Shown piece by piece: positions 47,652-47,873 of a stretch of 47,873 nucleotides of DNA. The stretch is taken from IMG/VR virus record IMGVR_UViG_3300048929_000769, positions 1 to 47,873 of that record. The stretch is one strand, 5' to 3'. Numbering within the stretch: the stretch's first letter is position 1; each line of letters starts with the position of its first letter. The notes below the pieces were generated by a model that worked only from the letters and a program-made list of their open reading frames with translations, did not search any database and was not told where the DNA came from. Source of the DNA: a virus. A program made the position numbers and the translations under genes.

Positions 47652-47873
47652 ATGAACAAGAAAAGATGGCGTAACTATGCTTTATGGGTGAGTGTCGTAT
47701 CACAGGTGCTATTGTTGGTGCAGTTGATCGGCAGTATTACAGGAGCATTTGCATTGACGGATATTATGCGTGAGGATATATTGACAATTACTAACGTATT
47801 TTTAGGACTGCTAGCTACACTTGGGATTATAAGCAATCCAACTAAACCTGACAGTGGTGGGTATAACTTGTGA
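47652..47873 (+). CDS. Holin, phi LC3 family
   Basis: A 73-aa protein with two transmembrane helices (about 10-34 and 44-61) and the C-terminal NPTKPDSGGYNL motif typical of phi LC3-type class II holins. ATG 47652 behind GAGAGGATG. Its stop is the last base of the window. Confidence 0.9.
   Translation: MNKKRWRNYALWVSVVSQVLLLVQLIGSITGAFALTDIMREDILTITNVFLGLLATLGIISNPTKPDSGGYNL

Overview
The window reads as one nearly complete temperate, contractile-tailed (myovirus-type) phage or prophage of the PBSX / B. subtilis skin-element lineage. It is ordered from a serine integrase at the left edge to a phi LC3-type holin whose stop codon is the last base. The AT-rich composition, strong AAGGAGG ribosome binding sites, ATGA start/stop overlaps, many TTG/GTG starts and the protein families (ArpU-type regulator, DUF6906, IDEAL domain, XkdE-XkdU-like proteins) point to a low-GC Gram-positive host. 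A Paenibacillaceae host such as Brevibacillus or Paenibacillus is my inference. No host genes, tRNA genes, rRNA genes or CRISPR arrays were seen, and the att sites lie outside or cannot be recognised.

Layout. (1) 1-3.3 kb, minus strand, lysogeny module: large serine recombinase, ImmA/IrrE-type metallopeptidase, a small membrane protein and an XRE repressor. (2) 3.3-3.7 kb, genetic switch: a divergent promoter region with four copies of a 15-bp operator, one exactly filling the spacer of a near-consensus promoter, then a Cro-like gene. (3) 3.7-18.2 kb, early and replication genes, plus strand, tightly overlapping: an SbcC/Rad50-like ATPase, a probable single-strand annealing protein, an MBL-fold hydrolase, a replication initiator with an internal iteron cluster (candidate origin), a G39P-like helicase loader, DnaB helicase, a RuvC-like resolvase, HNH nuclease, a LexA-like DNA-binding protein, an ASCH-domain protein and many small unknown genes. 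(4) 18.3-18.9 kb: ArpU-family late regulator and a strong terminator. (5) 18.9-24.3 kb, accessory region: a protein with a metzincin-like motif that lacks the catalytic Glu, translationally coupled to an NlpC/P60 peptidase; possible insertion-sequence scars and structured elements; a coiled-coil gene with its own promoter and terminator; a ParB-like/zinc-ribbon protein coupled to an orphan C5-cytosine methyltransferase; and a run of hairpins. (6) 24.9-36.4 kb, packaging and head: terS, terL, portal, minor head protein, XkdF-type protease, major capsid protein, connectors, tail sheath and tube. (7) 36.4-46.3 kb, tail: tail assembly chaperone with a canonical A-AAA-AAC -1 frameshift site, tape measure, baseplate proteins XkdP-U, and a tail fibre ending in seven 42-residue repeats (predicted seven-bladed beta-propeller). 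(8) 46.4-47.9 kb, lysis: membrane-anchored coiled-coil protein, amidase, holin.

Three small genes run against the late and early operons (15447-15749, 24329-24868, 29814-30098). They look like independently expressed morons. The best candidates for undescribed biology are the pseudo-metzincin/NlpC pair, the minus-strand morons, the coiled-coil cassette at 21.5-22.4 kb, the three-way-junction element at 20152-20227, and the SbcC-like ATPase cassette that has an MBL-fold enzyme instead of a visible SbcD. All functions are inferred from reading motifs and context by eye; no database search was run.
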